The notes: generated by a model from the letters alone, not told the origin. A stretch of DNA of 64,000 bases from Litoditis marina (GCA_964036275.1 OZ038433.1:13044446-13108445), one strand, 5' to 3'; counted from the first letter of the stretch, positions 12,001-23,140 are shown. Translations and numbers: made by a program.

Positions 12001-15000
12001 TAGTGTTGGCCTGTTGGCCCTTCCCGAAGCAATAATTTAGGATGTATAATGCTCTATAGCGCTGTTTCTGTAGTTTGATCACGTCGCGTTTTGGCCCAAA
12101 TTAGTGAATAGTTGCGTCGAACTAGATCAAACTACAAGGGTACAACAGATTTTTGCCCACTCCCCTCTATAACTATTTCTATTACAGATTTTCCGTTCTT
12201 CTCCCTCATCAGTGACAAACATTTCACCTGACGTATCGGAAGATGAGCCCCCATTGCTTTTTGCTGAAGTGAGTTCATTATTCTTTTTTCGAATGCGTGA
12301 AACTTTATGATGTTCACTCGCAAGATACCAATTTTTCTAATTTTGGCGAAAAGGAAGTTAGTACATGGAATTTGGCTGGCTATTCGAAATTTTTTACTGG
12401 TGTATGTCGCTATCACTGATGGTGGTGCGAAGATACTCGTAGTAAATACCCCTGTGAGGTGTGACTGTTTACGTACCACCCGGTCTCCTATGTAGAAGCG
12501 TGAAACTTGATGATTGATCATCGGAATAGTCAACTTTCTATAATTTTGGCGAAATAGAAGTTGTTTTTGAGATTTTTTGTGATTGTTTCAACAACTTTAC
12601 TGAAGTATGCAAATACTATATTGTGCTTCACAAATAATATACACATTTTTTCCAGGGTGCTGGTGTCCCCACTGAAGTTCCTTCGTCTGCTCTTGAAGAT
12701 CATCCTTGCTCACTTTCTACTGCCAGGATGCGAGTGCCGCGTAAGGTGAATTCTTGCGCACTTTATTATTATTTGTTCGTCCGTTCACCATGTTTCTAAA
12801 ATACCACAATATGTAGTTGATATTTTCATACGTTTTGTGGCCAAATCTGAATGAAATAAGATCTATTGACAGCCTTCTGGGTGATAGAGTGCCGTAAGAC
12901 TGCACGCAATTGACGTTCTTACTTGAATAATGCGCAAATCGAATGACCACTGTCTGAACCTGTGACAGTGCAATTAAATAGGTCCTAGTGTTGAATTTGT
13001 TTGTTTTAGTTTTACCCAACGTACTAAAATTCAACTGTTCGTTGATCCACACGAAGGAATTTTTTTTTCGACACTGCTGTGAAGAACATTTTCAGTTCTT
13101 TTTTCTGCATTGTTTTCTGTCCACCTATGAAGCTGTTGTGTTTTGCACTTATTGCACCTGTGAGCACTTGCACGTTTGCAGATGATTGTCGACATTCCGC
13201 ATGAGTCGGAGACTCTGCACAAACTTGGGAAGCTTGTCTCACAGCTCAATCTTCCAAGTCTCGCTGCGGATCAAGGTGATGCCGGGTGTAATAAACTGAG
13301 AGAAGAAGGACGTGCCGTGGTTTCGAGGGTCGCTGTATTTTTTGAGAATTTGAAGGAATCGCTTGGGTTGTCAGCTGAAGGAACGATCTTCGAAAATTCT
13401 GCGGTTGCAGCTGCTACTGCTTGCGGTGTGTCACGATCTCTTGTGTATAAGCTACTTTCTCAAGTGAGGTCTGACCAACCTGTGATGTCTATTTCGAAGA
13501 GGGGTCGTCGGAAACGAAGAACAAGACGCGATGAGTGGGATGCTTCGTTGGCGAAACAGGATGATTTCACGAAAGAGTTCATCAGGACATTAATTCATCG
13601 GAAATTCCGCAGTGAATCGACTGTTGTCATCGCCGATCTGTTGAAAGAATTACAAGAGTGTTTGGATGGGTTTGACGTGTCGGCCAGCACTCTTTATCGG
13701 ATGTTGCGTTCCATGGGGTTCTCCTTTCGGATGAAAAGCGCAAACCCGGAAATCTACGAGAAGTTCGATCTGATGCTCAAGCGCGCAAAGTATCTCACAG
13801 AAATAGATGCTGCTCGCAAGGCTGGGAAATTCATTATCTTCACCGATGAGACATGGATCTTCTCCGGCATGACGCTTAAAAGATCGTGGCACGACAACCA
13901 CGTAAAACGATGGGCACGCCGACAAGTTCTGGATTCTCTCTCCTGCGGGCCCCGGGCTGGAAAGAACAAGGGCAAAAGAGCAATTGTGCTAGCGGCAATC
14001 AGTGAAGAAGGTCTTGTACCGAACGCTTCGTGGGTAATGGTCTCTGGAAAGTCCGTGGATGATGGAGACTACCACGGAGATATGGACCACAAGAAGTTTG
14101 AGAGCTGTGTGAAGATTATGATCTAGGAAGCGAAGAAGATGGCGAATGGGCGGACTGTCTGTCTGGTGATGGACAATGCGTCCTATCACTCCCGTGTTCT
14201 GAACAAGGTGTGTTTTTTTTTCTCTATGAACCGTTATTTTTTTTCACTTTAGCTTGTATTTAGTCATTTTCTCCATTCGGGGCATTTTACTTTTATCACT
14301 GTTCTGCACTTGCACACTAACCACTAACTCACAGATTCCCGTGAAGAGCGACAATAAACCAACCATGATCGACTTTCTGCGTAACATCGGAATTCAGCTT
14401 GAGGAAAAGGAGACGAAAACTACACTGTTCTCCAAGGTCCGAAGTTTTTCCATTTCGCCGTAGCTTCCCTCTCCTGTCTCACGTTTAAACGTTGTATTTG
14501 GTTTCGTCTACGCAAATGGATCAGTAGCAATGGATGTTCAGATCGAATCGTACTGCCAGAGGAGAGGAGGCAGAGACCAGCTAAAGCGATATGCGGTGGA
14601 GACGATATGCAGTAGTTTGGGGGCAGAAGTGATACGACTTCCTCCTTACCACTGTATATTCAACCCGATAGAGCTCACATGGTCCCAATTGAAGCATTTC
14701 TGCTGTCGCGAAGGAAAGACAACGGACAAACTTCAGTTGGTCAGTTTTATTTAGTTCACTACCGCATTCTGCCCAATTTCTCTTTTTTCATATTCATTCT
14801 CAACATTTATTCATTTGTTACAATTATCTATTCGTACGCTCACTTTTACTGTAAACTCCCATGTGAGATCTTATTGCAGGTGAAAGATCGAGCTATTAAA
14901 TGGCTCGAGTCGGTCACACCTGAAGCGTGTGCCGGTTGGTGTAGAAAGGCGAGACGAGAAGAAGATGATGCGCGAGAGAAGGAAGGGCTGGATAGACCAG

Positions 15001-17112
15001 TTGCGAGGATCGCCCCTGTCATTGTCGATTTGGAGCGTGAATCAGATTCCGAAGAAGAAGATCTGTTTGCTGCCTACTACGACGCTCTGGAGCGGGCTGA
15101 GCCCGATTCGGGTGATTCGTTCACGTCTCTCGAGCTGTAATGTTGTCCTCTGTAGAGTAGTTTAGTTTGTGTGTGAGAGGCTTTGATGAGATAGTGATGT
15201 TTCTATTTATTTTCATACTTGTTTCTCTTTTTATCTCTATTTTCATATGTGAATTGGTTTTGTTTTTGTCATTTTTCATGTTGTTTTCTTTGTTTCATCG
15301 TTATTCATTTCATATACTGTGTTTTATTTTATGTGGAAGTGACTTTTAATGTCTTCCCCACTCCTATCGGTCTATGAATTTGTTTTGTTGTTTTGTTGAA
15401 TCATTTTAGGTATCATTTTTCAGATCAAGCTGCGTTTCTCGACACAGGTTGTTAACTTACGAGCTTGTTTGTTACTTTTATTTGTTGGTTGATTTAGTTT
15501 TTGATGTTATCTGTTCTGTTGATCTTTTTCTATGTTTGTTATGTTTCCATTTTCCACAGATGAAGTTTTAACAGAAGTTCTTTCCTGTACCGTGATTTTC
15601 CATGAAATCCGTCAGAGGGGAGTGTTTTTGTGTGTACATGTCATTAATCAGTTCTTTTCCAGCTCTACATTCGTCCACCCGACGTGATTCGATCTTCAGT
15701 GCCAGTTTCCGAAGAAACGAAATAATTATATTCTGAAAGAGTACCATATTTCGATGATCATAGATTTTGTGTTCCATTGTATGCTGTGTAAGAATTGTAT
15801 ATCACGCCCGTATAAATTCCTGATAGGGAATTTAGTTGAATGTAAATAAGTCCCGTATTAATTCCTAATAGGGAATTTAGTTGAATGTAAATAAGTATAC
15901 ATTTGTCAGTAAATGTGATTCAACTTTTCTCAATTACGTGAACGGTATTAAAAATAGTTTTATGCCGGAACTTGTGTGAAAAATTCATCCATTTTTAAAA
16001 CATGTATTCCATAAATTAAATATAGAATGATGAGTACTATTATTCCTAACAATCAGAAAGAAATATTTTGTTCTGTTTGGGGCAATAGTTTGTTTTGTGA
16101 ATAGAGTTTCTACGATAAGCAGTGGGCACGAAGTGTCTCTCATTGAAAGCGGGTGGCAATAGCTCGACCCGATATGCGTAACGCCCTTTATGTGTGCGAG
16201 AATTGCTTCACCAACCAATGTCCTTATGGCTGGCCGCTTGTGTGCGCGCCACCAATCTCGGCGGCCGGGTTCGATTCCCTGCTGAGACAGAATTTTGAGT
16301 TCGGAGTGGTGAACAAAAAAACCTGGCAACAATCCAAGCTCCGCCTCTTTATCTAGGCTCCGCCCCCCATTTATTTATACTGTACTGTCCACGTCGGTTT
16401 GACGGCGACAAAAATAGATGTACTCTGTACGTTCTATGTGAAATTTCCAACATATTTTAGACCTTTGCAGTTTTCTGAGATTTTCCGCCTTCTAACTAGT
16501 AAACATATATTATATATTTTGATTCTTTGGTTGAATGCATATGTTTTGTTCTGTGAGTTCTGACCTGCCCACTCAAAGTTTTTCGGTAAGCTGTGCAAAG
16601 TCATGGAGTTGAAATGAGAAATAAAATAGTGAGTCATCTCCGTTCAACGGCAGTGAACCTAACTTTACGGAATCTGCGTTGCAGTTTAAAGAAGGACGAT
16701 TATGTGGTCCAATCGCAACGGTTCAATCCTTTAAACTGCAATATATTTTTCAATTGCAGTTTAAAGGACCGTTGACACGAGATTGGTCCACATTATCGTC
16801 CTTCTTTAATCGCGATACACGTCATAATTTTTGAATTTTGGTGGGAAAGTGACGGGATCAAACTACAAACACAGGATAGAGCAGCATACGGGGCCGAGTG
16901 GTCGACTGGTTGTGTGTGCGCTAGCACTCAAAACACCATGGTTCGATCCCACTTGGCGCGGTATCTTCATGGCGGACCGCATGAGCTGGTAATAGAGCTC
17001 ACCCATGCCTAGTTTCTTTCTACGGACCCCTCTCTCTACGGATACTACAATGTGATCAATGTTGTAACTGTATGAATAAAGTAACACACGGCTGAAATAG
17101 TTGCCGTAAAAG

Positions 17113-17145
<33 letters not shown>

Positions 17146-20100
17146 CACACCATGAAAGCTTGCGTCGGACCTATATTTTTCCAGACCTCCGTCCGATTTT
17201 TCGGGAAGAGATGAAGAAGATGGTCCCGTTGCTTCTGAATCCTCACGCCCTCCAACCGAAGATCGTCAACGGAAAAACGGTCACCTGTCGCAAGATGATA
17301 CAGTATTTCAAGGTAAATATTTGTAAAACTGCGTCAGGAAATAGTGGTTATTACTTTTTGTTAAACAGAGACTCAATACCTGTACAATAAGAGAAATCGA
17401 GATAAAGTAAATGCTGTTTTCGTCTTGTTTTCATTTTTTCTCCTTTCCCCGTCCTGTTTTCATTTTCTCAGAGGGGTTCAACTGATGATGACCCAACCAC
17501 CCAACCCTCTGAGATAACCCAAAACCGTCTTGAATCGGGGTCGAAACAGTTTTGAGTACATCTCTTACTGAGCATATTAATTTATTGATAAATGCTCTCA
17601 ATTCATTATGGGGTCTTACTGTTCATACCGCACACGAGGTGTAAAATGTTGCATTGTTAGTGTTTGGATGTTCCGAAAAAACGCAACAGTATTGCATGTC
17701 AGCGTTCATCGTCGGCAGGACATGGAAAATGCTTCGAATAAGTGTTCCAAGTATTTGTAATGTTCAATGTGCATTTCGTCATTGTAGATCCAATCATGGC
17801 CAGTCGTACCTTTATAATATTTATTGATTTACCACATAAAAACCAATTTATATCAATGTATGTTAAACAGTTTTTAGGAATACGCCCGAACGTTTGATGG
17901 CAACTCCCTGCCCCAACCTCATTCCATTTTGAATGCAAATGCGAAGCTAATTTGCATGGAAGGAGCTCACGAGGCGAAGGTCGCGTACTGTAGGGGAATG
18001 GATAGGGTGAGATTAGGGTTGTTAATCGAGTTGAAAATTTCGAGTCTTTCGAGTTTCGAATTTTTCGAGTTTCAGAAAATTCGAGTTTTTCGAGTTTCAG
18101 AAAATTCGAGTTTTTCGACATTCGAGTTTTTCGAGTTTTCGAAATTTCGAGTTCTGGAATTTTTGAGTTTTTCGAGTTTCGAGTTGAACTCGAAACTCGA
18201 AATTTCGAGTTTACTTCGAGTTTTTTTTACAACCCTAGGTGAGAACAATATGAAGTTACAATGAAAAAAGTGTTTTCTCGTTTTATTGATGTTACCTACC
18301 TGTGTGGAACCGTTGCTTACAATTATTGATAGAACAGAATAGAGTAATATAGGTTTATTCGTGATTTAACACGTGCCTTCCACATAGTATGTGGCACTCC
18401 AAATGGGTAAATGGAGAGAAAAGTTGAGAAGAAAAAAGGTTTGGTTACCCTGTTACGTGCACATAATATTACATGCAATTTAACAGTGCTGGACGACCTA
18501 TGACTCATTATCATAAACTCATAACCCTTGTAATATGTAAATCAAGATGAAACTTATGAATCATATTATTCTCAGTGGTATGCCACTCAAGAGCATAGGC
18601 CAATTCTATATGTAACGGGGTTTTCAGGTAACCTCACCGGTTTTGGTAACCCTTTTTTCAGGTTACCTCACAGGTAACCGGTAGGTAACCTAAAACTTAA
18701 ATCCGGTTACCAAACAAACTAACGGTAAAAACCACATTTTACGTTAGAAAAACAGGTAACCGGTTTTTAACTTTCGGTTACCCACCGGTTACCTACTGAG
18801 GTAACCCGAAAAATAGGTTACCAAAAACCGGTTAGGTTACCAAAAAATCAGAATTACATATAGAATTCACCTCGTCTCGATCCGGCTCTCAAGACAATTT
18901 CTTGTTGTTTTCAAGAGGTTGAGTAATCAGAGGTGCACCCCCTCTGGGTACAATATAAATAACAACTCATTTGTCATTACTAGGAAACACGTGTCACGTG
19001 AACCAGATGAAAAGTGTACATTCCAAGGCATACTCATCGAATGAACATTGGGAGGAAACAATACATTTGCCATCATTCGGAGTACATTTTGCTCGTTACT
19101 CTCTAATCATGTTGCGTTTTTGTACTCAATTTCCGAGCTTACACGTTATTCAATAAATAGTCTTTTCAAATTATACACATACAAATGAGCGTCGATAAGC
19201 AACAGACCGGACCACAGCAACCATTTTTCAATTATGCTTGATTTCAATATAATTCTTCTTTCAGTCAACCGCAGTAGCCCGCATGATGCCGGAGAAGCGT
19301 CTTCTGAATCTGCACATCCAACACGGAATCACCGCCCTCAACATCTATGACAAATGTCCCAAGATAGGCGACGCGTCCATACGCAGCCAATTGCTAGAGA
19401 AACTACAGGAAGACATCAATGTGGGTTACGCGAATAAGGATGGTGACGTTTATATTGCTTGTCAAATACAAAGTGACGTTTTTGTTTCTTTTTCTTTCCT
19501 TCTCTTTTCATTCCTCTTTTTTTCCTTTTTTCCTTTTCCTTTTCTTGAAATACCATTTGATGATTCATATTGATCTATGATTTTATTCCCAAATTTCAAA
19601 GCTCTATTTATTGGGGTTTTCTCTGTGCGGTGACTCGTGCAGTTTCCTAGTATTTATGTGGAAGAACAAAAACATTTGTTGTTTTTTAAGGAACTACTTT
19701 CGCGTTTTTGTGAAACTTGCATATGAACTATCAACTTATACTTAACCCCCCCCCCCTTGCCATCTATAGTCTGTTTCACCAATTGATGTACTCCTACAGT
19801 AATCCGTCAATAAATCAAGGGGGTGTTTTCTGATGAAAAAGTCACTACTTTGGTTTAAAATTTTCAGAATTAGTAGTAGTAAACATGCAGAAGATACTAT
19901 GAACATTTTTAGGCGTTGTGAATACGCTAATATAGTAAACTTCGACCTGGAAGTGTTAGCGGATTACTGTAGAGGGTTATAAGTGGGTGGAACGAACTAT
20001 AAAATGAACCTCGTTGCAGGCGGAGCTGGAGAAGTACAAGCGCATGAACGAGGCGAAGCGAGTGACCGGTTGCGCCTCGGCCTTGACTGCGTGCGGGGAC

Positions 20101-21672
20101 AGTCCCCTTTTGGGACTGGGACTGGCCGGAGCGGCTGGGGGTGAGAAGCATATTTGACTCAGATAATTATACGTACTCTACTAGTTTGTTGAAACGAAAG
20201 CGGATCACGTTCATCTTCAGTGTTCACTGAGCACACAACTTGTAGGTGAAGCCATAGTCGTCGCCAACGGAAAGGCGGGAGGGTACTGTATATCTGACTT
20301 TCCGCTGTGTACGCACACGTGTCTTCGATTACATAGCATTTCGTTATGGCTCTAATAGCGAAGTGGTTGGCGCCCGCTACGGAACTTTTGCTCGCACGTT
20401 CTGTTTCGTCAAGAGACAGAAGTTCATACGTCACTATAGTGTACAACGTAATTTTATCGTTATTCTCTTGATTTCTAATAATAAAATCATCAATCGTAGA
20501 CAATTTTGGGAATTTGATTGAAGGAAAAACGAATGTTGAAGTCGAACTAGGAAAACCATCGGTGTTCAATTGATTGAAAACTCATTCCATGGATGCATTC
20601 CATGGATACATAACTGTCCCACTACTGCACAAGAAGACGTTCTGACGATAATGTGATATGTATGATGCCTCGAAACGATGCGAAGTGAAAAATAAACATG
20701 AAATATGAATATGAAATATATGGATACAATAAAGTTGGGACTGAACTAAGCTAGTCCTTACTTTTGATTCACTCTATGTTTCAGGTGCTGTTGTTGGAAC
20801 CGTACTCACGTTGCAAACAGGCATAGTCAGTGCAGGTTTGTCCATTCTCGCATTGTTAATCGACAGCTTTATCAATTCAACAAAAACACATTTGTTTGTT
20901 TCCATACAGTTCAAAACTTTTTAAAAAACGTTTATCACCAACTTCAGCGTCTAACGCCAGTTCATGTGGAAAAAACCATAAATTGTTTGTTTTTCGACCA
21001 TCTCGATAACGTTTGTCAATAACATAAATAATGTTGTCAGTGAGTACCGTGAGATTCCAACTTCGAGAACACAAACTATAGTTCGTTTCAACCATCGATA
21101 GCAGCCAGTTACAGTAGATTTTAGTGGGCGGAGTCCATTGTGTTGGAAAGTTTCCAACAGCGATCAGACTAATCAAAATTGTGCACCAGCTGGGTATTGA
21201 ACTCAACTGTGATGGCTGGTGCGGCGCCCACAAGCAGGCGGCCATCTGAACATGGTGGCCCAAACTAAGAATAGTGATATCCGACCATCTTTTCTGGCTG
21301 TTTTTCAATGCACATTTTATCGCACAAAAAGTTGTTTGAATTACTCCCCCATCATGTGGCAATCTTTTGAGAACAAAAAAGTTGCAAAAATCCTAAAATA
21401 ACCAGTTTTCGAATTTTTATTTGCAATAAAAAGACTGGCCAGCTGCCAGATCAATCGACTGCAATGTAGGGTGCGCTCGGCCAGCATGGCTGACTACTAT
21501 CGATGGGTGAAACGAACTATAATACTTTGGCGATTTCGAGTGAAACTTGGTTCAATCTTTAATATTTCCAGGAATAGTTGCTATCCCTATATCCCTGGCT
21601 GCCCTATTTGTGATTTGGACTTATGTTTGGGTCCGTCCCCACATTGACAAATGCTTCGAAAAACAGGGTTAA
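5967..21672 (+). CDS. Atlastin-family dynamin-like GTPase, 13 exons
   Basis: Membrane GTPase that tethers and fuses ER tubules. Exons: 5967-6068 (tentative), 6107-6205, 6620-6733, 7582-7671, 8488-8601, 8875-8967, 10173-10311, 17185-17312, 17878-18006, 19265-19420, 20020-20140, 20785-20835, 21572-21672. Exons 2-13 stay in phase; the total is 478 residues from 5967. All GTPase motifs are present: P-loop GAFRKGKS (42-49), switch Thr in RDTVG (81), MDTQG (106-110), and the RD motif in CVRDF (180-181). LLPHPGHKV and [15 protein letters not shown] match the linker and three-helix middle domain. Two hydrophobic segments near 415-466 form the membrane hairpin. The tail after it is only about 15 residues, shorter than in atlastins that keep the amphipathic helix. 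An in-frame Met at 5997 could be the start. The intron after 8601 begins AT, not GT. Intron 10312-17184 holds a transposon. Confidence 0.93.
6691..6946 (+). repeat. Tandem duplication of half an atlastin exon
   Basis: The 3' part of exon 6620-6733, with its donor and about 85 bp of intron (6691-6818), recurs with 129-bp offset at 6820-6946. The second copy has an extra GGGTCTAT that breaks the frame, and it lacks the exon's 5' half and acceptor. It keeps a donor-like GTACGT. Confidence 0.85.
7036..7380. repeat. C/G-run inverted-repeat element, copy 1
   Basis: It runs from TGTACAATTGCCCCC to the inverted GATTGTACAAT and is full of runs of 6-13 C or G with internal GTACAATC repeats. A second copy lies at 52662-52957. 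This one lies in an atlastin intron. Confidence 0.85.
8003..8188. repeat. CATGAG foldback MITE, copy 2
   Basis: It is nearly full length: CCTGGCGGCGTAGCAATC at the left, GATTGCTACGCCGCC at the right, with ATGAG/CTCAT palindromes between. It lies in an atlastin intron. Confidence 0.88.
8208..8357. repeat. TATACATAGAA tandem repeats
   Basis: Imperfect tandem units contain TACATAGAA, ATATATACATA and GGGCACTATTCTTATACAT. No coding potential is apparent. Confidence 0.75.
8728..8850 (+). repeat. Truncated copy of a dispersed repeat
   Basis: It contains ACAATTCTCATGGGACTTAG at the left and CCCCTCTAACTACCCCAGG at the right. Longer copies lie at about 51927-52263 (same strand) and 29521-29925 (opposite strand). 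This copy ends 24 bp before an atlastin exon. Confidence 0.75.
10000..10115 (+). repeat. SINE-like 3' end
   Basis: TGTGATATGTATGATGATCA, CCGCCTCGTAACGAAGCGAA and a final AATAAATATGA are shared with copies at about 20600-20720, 32395-32500 and 34255-34315. The shared tail next to an AATAAA motif suggests a retroposed short element. Confidence 0.55.
10772..10918 (+). other. Possible 5' untranslated exon of the transposase gene
   Basis: It is bounded by AATTTTCAG before and AAG|GTGAGTC after. It contains an open stretch that stops before the donor, so it does not extend the transposase frame. A leader exon is the simplest reading. Confidence 0.35.
11242..15140 (+). pseudogene. DDE transposase, nine exons, one in-frame stop
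   Basis: Tc1/mariner-type (DDE_3) transposase. Exons: 11242-11269, 11530-11582, 11787-11894, 12188-12268, 12656-12745, 13182-14207, 14335-14436, 14542-14739, 14880-15140, total 649 codons with stop. All junctions are GT..AG. The first intron is phase 1 and the other seven are phase 0. Residues 1-120 are Ser/Pro/Arg-rich and probably disordered. A helix-turn-helix with [11 protein letters not shown] lies at about 194-215. Catalytic residues: D342 (IIFTDETW), D451 (VMDNASYHS), E540 (NPIELTW). The second D and the E are separated by 88 residues, far more than the usual 34. The C-terminus is acidic (DSEEEDLF). A single TAG at 14124-14126 (codon 435) interrupts the frame between the first two Asp, so this copy should be dead, or only recently so, because everything else is intact. 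Confidence 0.92.
15141..16385. other. 3' part of the transposon
   Basis: After the transposase stop the DNA is T-rich, then AT-rich. A direct repeat containing CCTGATAGGGAATTTAGTTG and CCTAATAGGGAATTTAGTTG lies at about 15821-15896. A tRNA-like patch is near 16150-16300. I see no further gene. Confidence 0.5.
16684..16809. repeat. AAAGAAGGACGATTA hairpin element, copy 1
   Basis: Left arm TTTAAAGAAGGACGATTATG and its inverse at the right, with CTTTAAACTGCAAT near the centre. Relatives lie at 35900-36022 and 56395-56519. Confidence 0.85.
16885..17145 (+). mobile_element. tRNA-derived SINE with (ATT)n tail
   Basis: The head contains a pol III A box (GGCCGAGTGGTCGACTGG) and a B box (GGTTCGATCCC) with tRNA spacing. 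An unrelated body follows, then GAATAAAGTAA, and the element ends in a run of ATT repeats at 17112-17145. Head, body and simple-repeat tail are the layout of a SINE. It inserted 40 bp before atlastin exon 17185. Confidence 0.65.
17450..17577 (+). repeat. CTCAGAGGGGTTCAAC hairpin repeat, copy 1
   Basis: It contains CTCAGAGGGGTTCAACTGAT, GATGACCCAACC and a closing CCCTCTGAG, so a short hairpin can form. It is followed by AATCGGGGTCGAAACAG and TACTGAGCATATT. Related copies form the elements at 32693-33412. Confidence 0.8.
18017..18240. repeat. TTCGAG-rich element, copy 1
   Basis: Dense TTCGAG/CTCGAA repeats and palindromes are bounded by AGGGTTGTTAA and TTTACAACCCT, an inverted pair. A shorter copy lies at 29095-29232. 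It begins 11 bp after an atlastin exon. Confidence 0.75.
18619..18848. repeat. GGTTACC palindrome-rich foldback element
   Basis: GGTTACC and GGTAACC occur more than a dozen times in inverted order, with CCGGTT palindromes, between GGTAACCTCACCGG and CCGGTTAGGTTACC. No coding potential. Confidence 0.75.
19765..20001. repeat. TATAGTCTGTTTCACC MITE, copy 1
   Basis: Inverted ends TATAGTCTGTTTCACC and GGGTGGAACGAACTATA, with CTCCTACAGTAATCCG and ATTACTGTAGAGGGTTA internally. TA is the probable target. It ends 18 bp before atlastin exon 20020. Confidence 0.88.
20254..20438 (+). repeat. tRNA-like MITE, copy 1
   Basis: It contains GTCGTCGCCAACGGAA at the left, a tRNA-like segment (AGCGAAGTGGTTGGCGCCCG ... 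CACGTTCTGTTTC) and a right end CACTATA. Better copies lie at 44651-44847 and 49496-49757. It is in an atlastin intron. Confidence 0.65.
21077..21521. repeat. TATAGTTCGTTTCAACC MITE, copy 2
   Basis: TATAGTTCGTTTCAACCATC at the left and GATGGGTGAAACGAACTATA at the right. At 445 bp this copy is longer than its relatives and may hold a nested insertion. It is in the last atlastin intron. Confidence 0.85.
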
Positions 21673-21960
21673 AGAAGGACGATTTGGCTATTGATTTTTC
21701 TCCAAGTGGAATGAGGTGCTCTATTGTGACAAACATATCGGAGTAAAACATGGAACATGCTTTTTTAGGTGTTTAAAAAGTCATTGTATTGCTGCCAATC
21801 GGGAAAAATAGGTCACTTGTAATGTAAGATATCGATAAGTACGTGTACATTGTTGTGTCAATACATATAGCTGTAGCCTAGGTAAATGAGGAGGTATACG
21901 GTATAAATCACTTTCTTCTGTGTGCACATCGAATAATTGTGGCGCATGCACTTATTTCTA

Positions 21961-22033
21961 GTCACTTTGGTGTAGTGGTAAACCACTTTGTCTCTCGCTT
22001 GATCAACGCGAGTTCGAATCCTGAGCTCACTAC
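21961..22033 (+). pseudogene. tRNA-like sequence, degenerate
   Basis: An A-box-like TTTGGTGTAGTGGTAAACCA and a B-box-like GAGTTCGAATCCT have the right spacing, but T-stem and acceptor-stem pairing fail. Probably a tRNA pseudogene or tRNA-derived repeat. Confidence 0.5.
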
Positions 22034-22727
22034 GCTTTCTTGCTCATGTTGAATATTGAAAGCACTGCTGACTGTTGTTTTAGAGAATAATTTGGATTTT
22101 GACTTAGTCATTTATTTGTGAATTCAGTTATTTCAATGTTCGCATTGTGTATTACATATCAATAGCCTGCATAGCTTCCAAGAGCTTACTTGTTGTTCAG
22201 TTTATATTGTGCCTTGTTTTATTATATTGTTTCGAAGAACTATAAACATATATTATGTTCCGTATTGAGGCTCAAAAATATGAGCTGTTATCAGCTGAAG
22301 TTTTATACCTTTGTAAACATACAATTTTGCAATATAAATGTACAACTTTGCACTACCTGAGTGTAAAATGGTCAGTGAAAACGTGATCAATAGGGTGATA
22401 AAATATTGAAACAAAAATCAACTGATGACAATTAGCTAGGATTACTTGGTATCAAAATGCTAGATGTCGCCAGAACTGCATTTTCTCCACGCCAACTATT
22501 ATGTTTATTTTTAAAAATTCACAAAATCATTTTTTCAGTACCTCAACATTTCGCTAACTAGTACCCAACAACTGAAAGTACAGAACCTTATTAATGCTAA
22601 CTTCAGCTTTGTATCACTCAAAACTGTATTTGATTCATTTCAACTATCATGTTTCAAGATTCACAAAATATTATTAAGCACTCAATTTCATTTTTTTAAG
22701 TATTGAAATAAGCGGAAAACACTCATT
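22034..22727. other. Intergenic region between atlastin and minus-strand exons
   Basis: AT-rich DNA with no coding signal or recognised repeat. Confidence 0.5.
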
Positions 22728-22933
22728 CTAAACAGGTTGCATGAGTTTCTCCAGCCCGACCGCATCTTCGGGATTGGAAACATCGACAGTTCCTCCCTCT
22801 TCTTTCGCCTCCAGATATTTCCGGGTCGCGTGAAAAACGGAAAGTCTCCAGAAAAGAACCGCTCCGATTAGAAGAACAATCGCCTTTATTAGAACCACGA
22901 TGATCAGACGGGTAGCGAAGTCTTCGTGGTGGC
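22728..22933 (-). CDS. Last exon of a predicted single-pass membrane protein
   Basis: The acceptor CTCTTTCAG precedes an exon that starts in phase 1 and ends with TAG at 22730-22728, coding for 67 residues after the split codon. It has one transmembrane segment (LIIVVLIKAIVLLIGAVLF) followed by a cytosolic-looking charged tail rich in Lys/Glu. Codon use is GC-richer than the flanks, as in the other real exons. The 5' exons were not found; they may lie among the repeats at 22.9-24.0 kb. Family not recognised. Confidence 0.6.
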
Positions 22934-23046
22934 CTGAAAGAGGGTTTATAGTTAGTTATTTCAGTATGTTTTCTCACAACGTTTCTTTCAAAGTAACTAC
23001 TATTCCACAAACAATTTCGTCGTCATGTAATACTATGTGCGCGTAA

Positions 23047-23140
23047 CAGGCGGCGTAGCAAACTTCCAAAAATCTCATGAGATACCTCATGAGTTATTCT
23101 TATGAGCTTCTCGTGAGATCCTATTGATTGCTATGCTACA
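23047..23140. repeat. CATGAG foldback MITE, copy 3 (partial)
   Basis: CAGGCGGCGTAGCAA at the left, GATTGCTATGCTAC at the right, with a shortened interior. Confidence 0.75.

Larger units (their letters stand above)
10392..16409 (+). mobile_element. IS630/Tc1/mariner-like DNA transposon in an atlastin intron
   Basis: The element carries one multi-exon transposase gene (11242-15140). Its ends are proposed from a 24-bp imperfect inverted repeat (18/24 matches) with perfect core CCGACGTGGACA. The left copy is 10392-10415 and the right copy is TGTCCACGTCGG onward at 16386-16409. TA occurs near both ends, as expected for this superfamily. A tRNA-like sequence near 16150-16300 (B box GGGTTCGATTCCC) lies inside the right end. 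The transposase is sense to atlastin. The boundaries are inferred. Confidence 0.6.

Noticed and set aside
21961..22033. Functional tRNA gene
   Set aside because: A and B boxes are present, but T-stem and acceptor-stem pairing fail.
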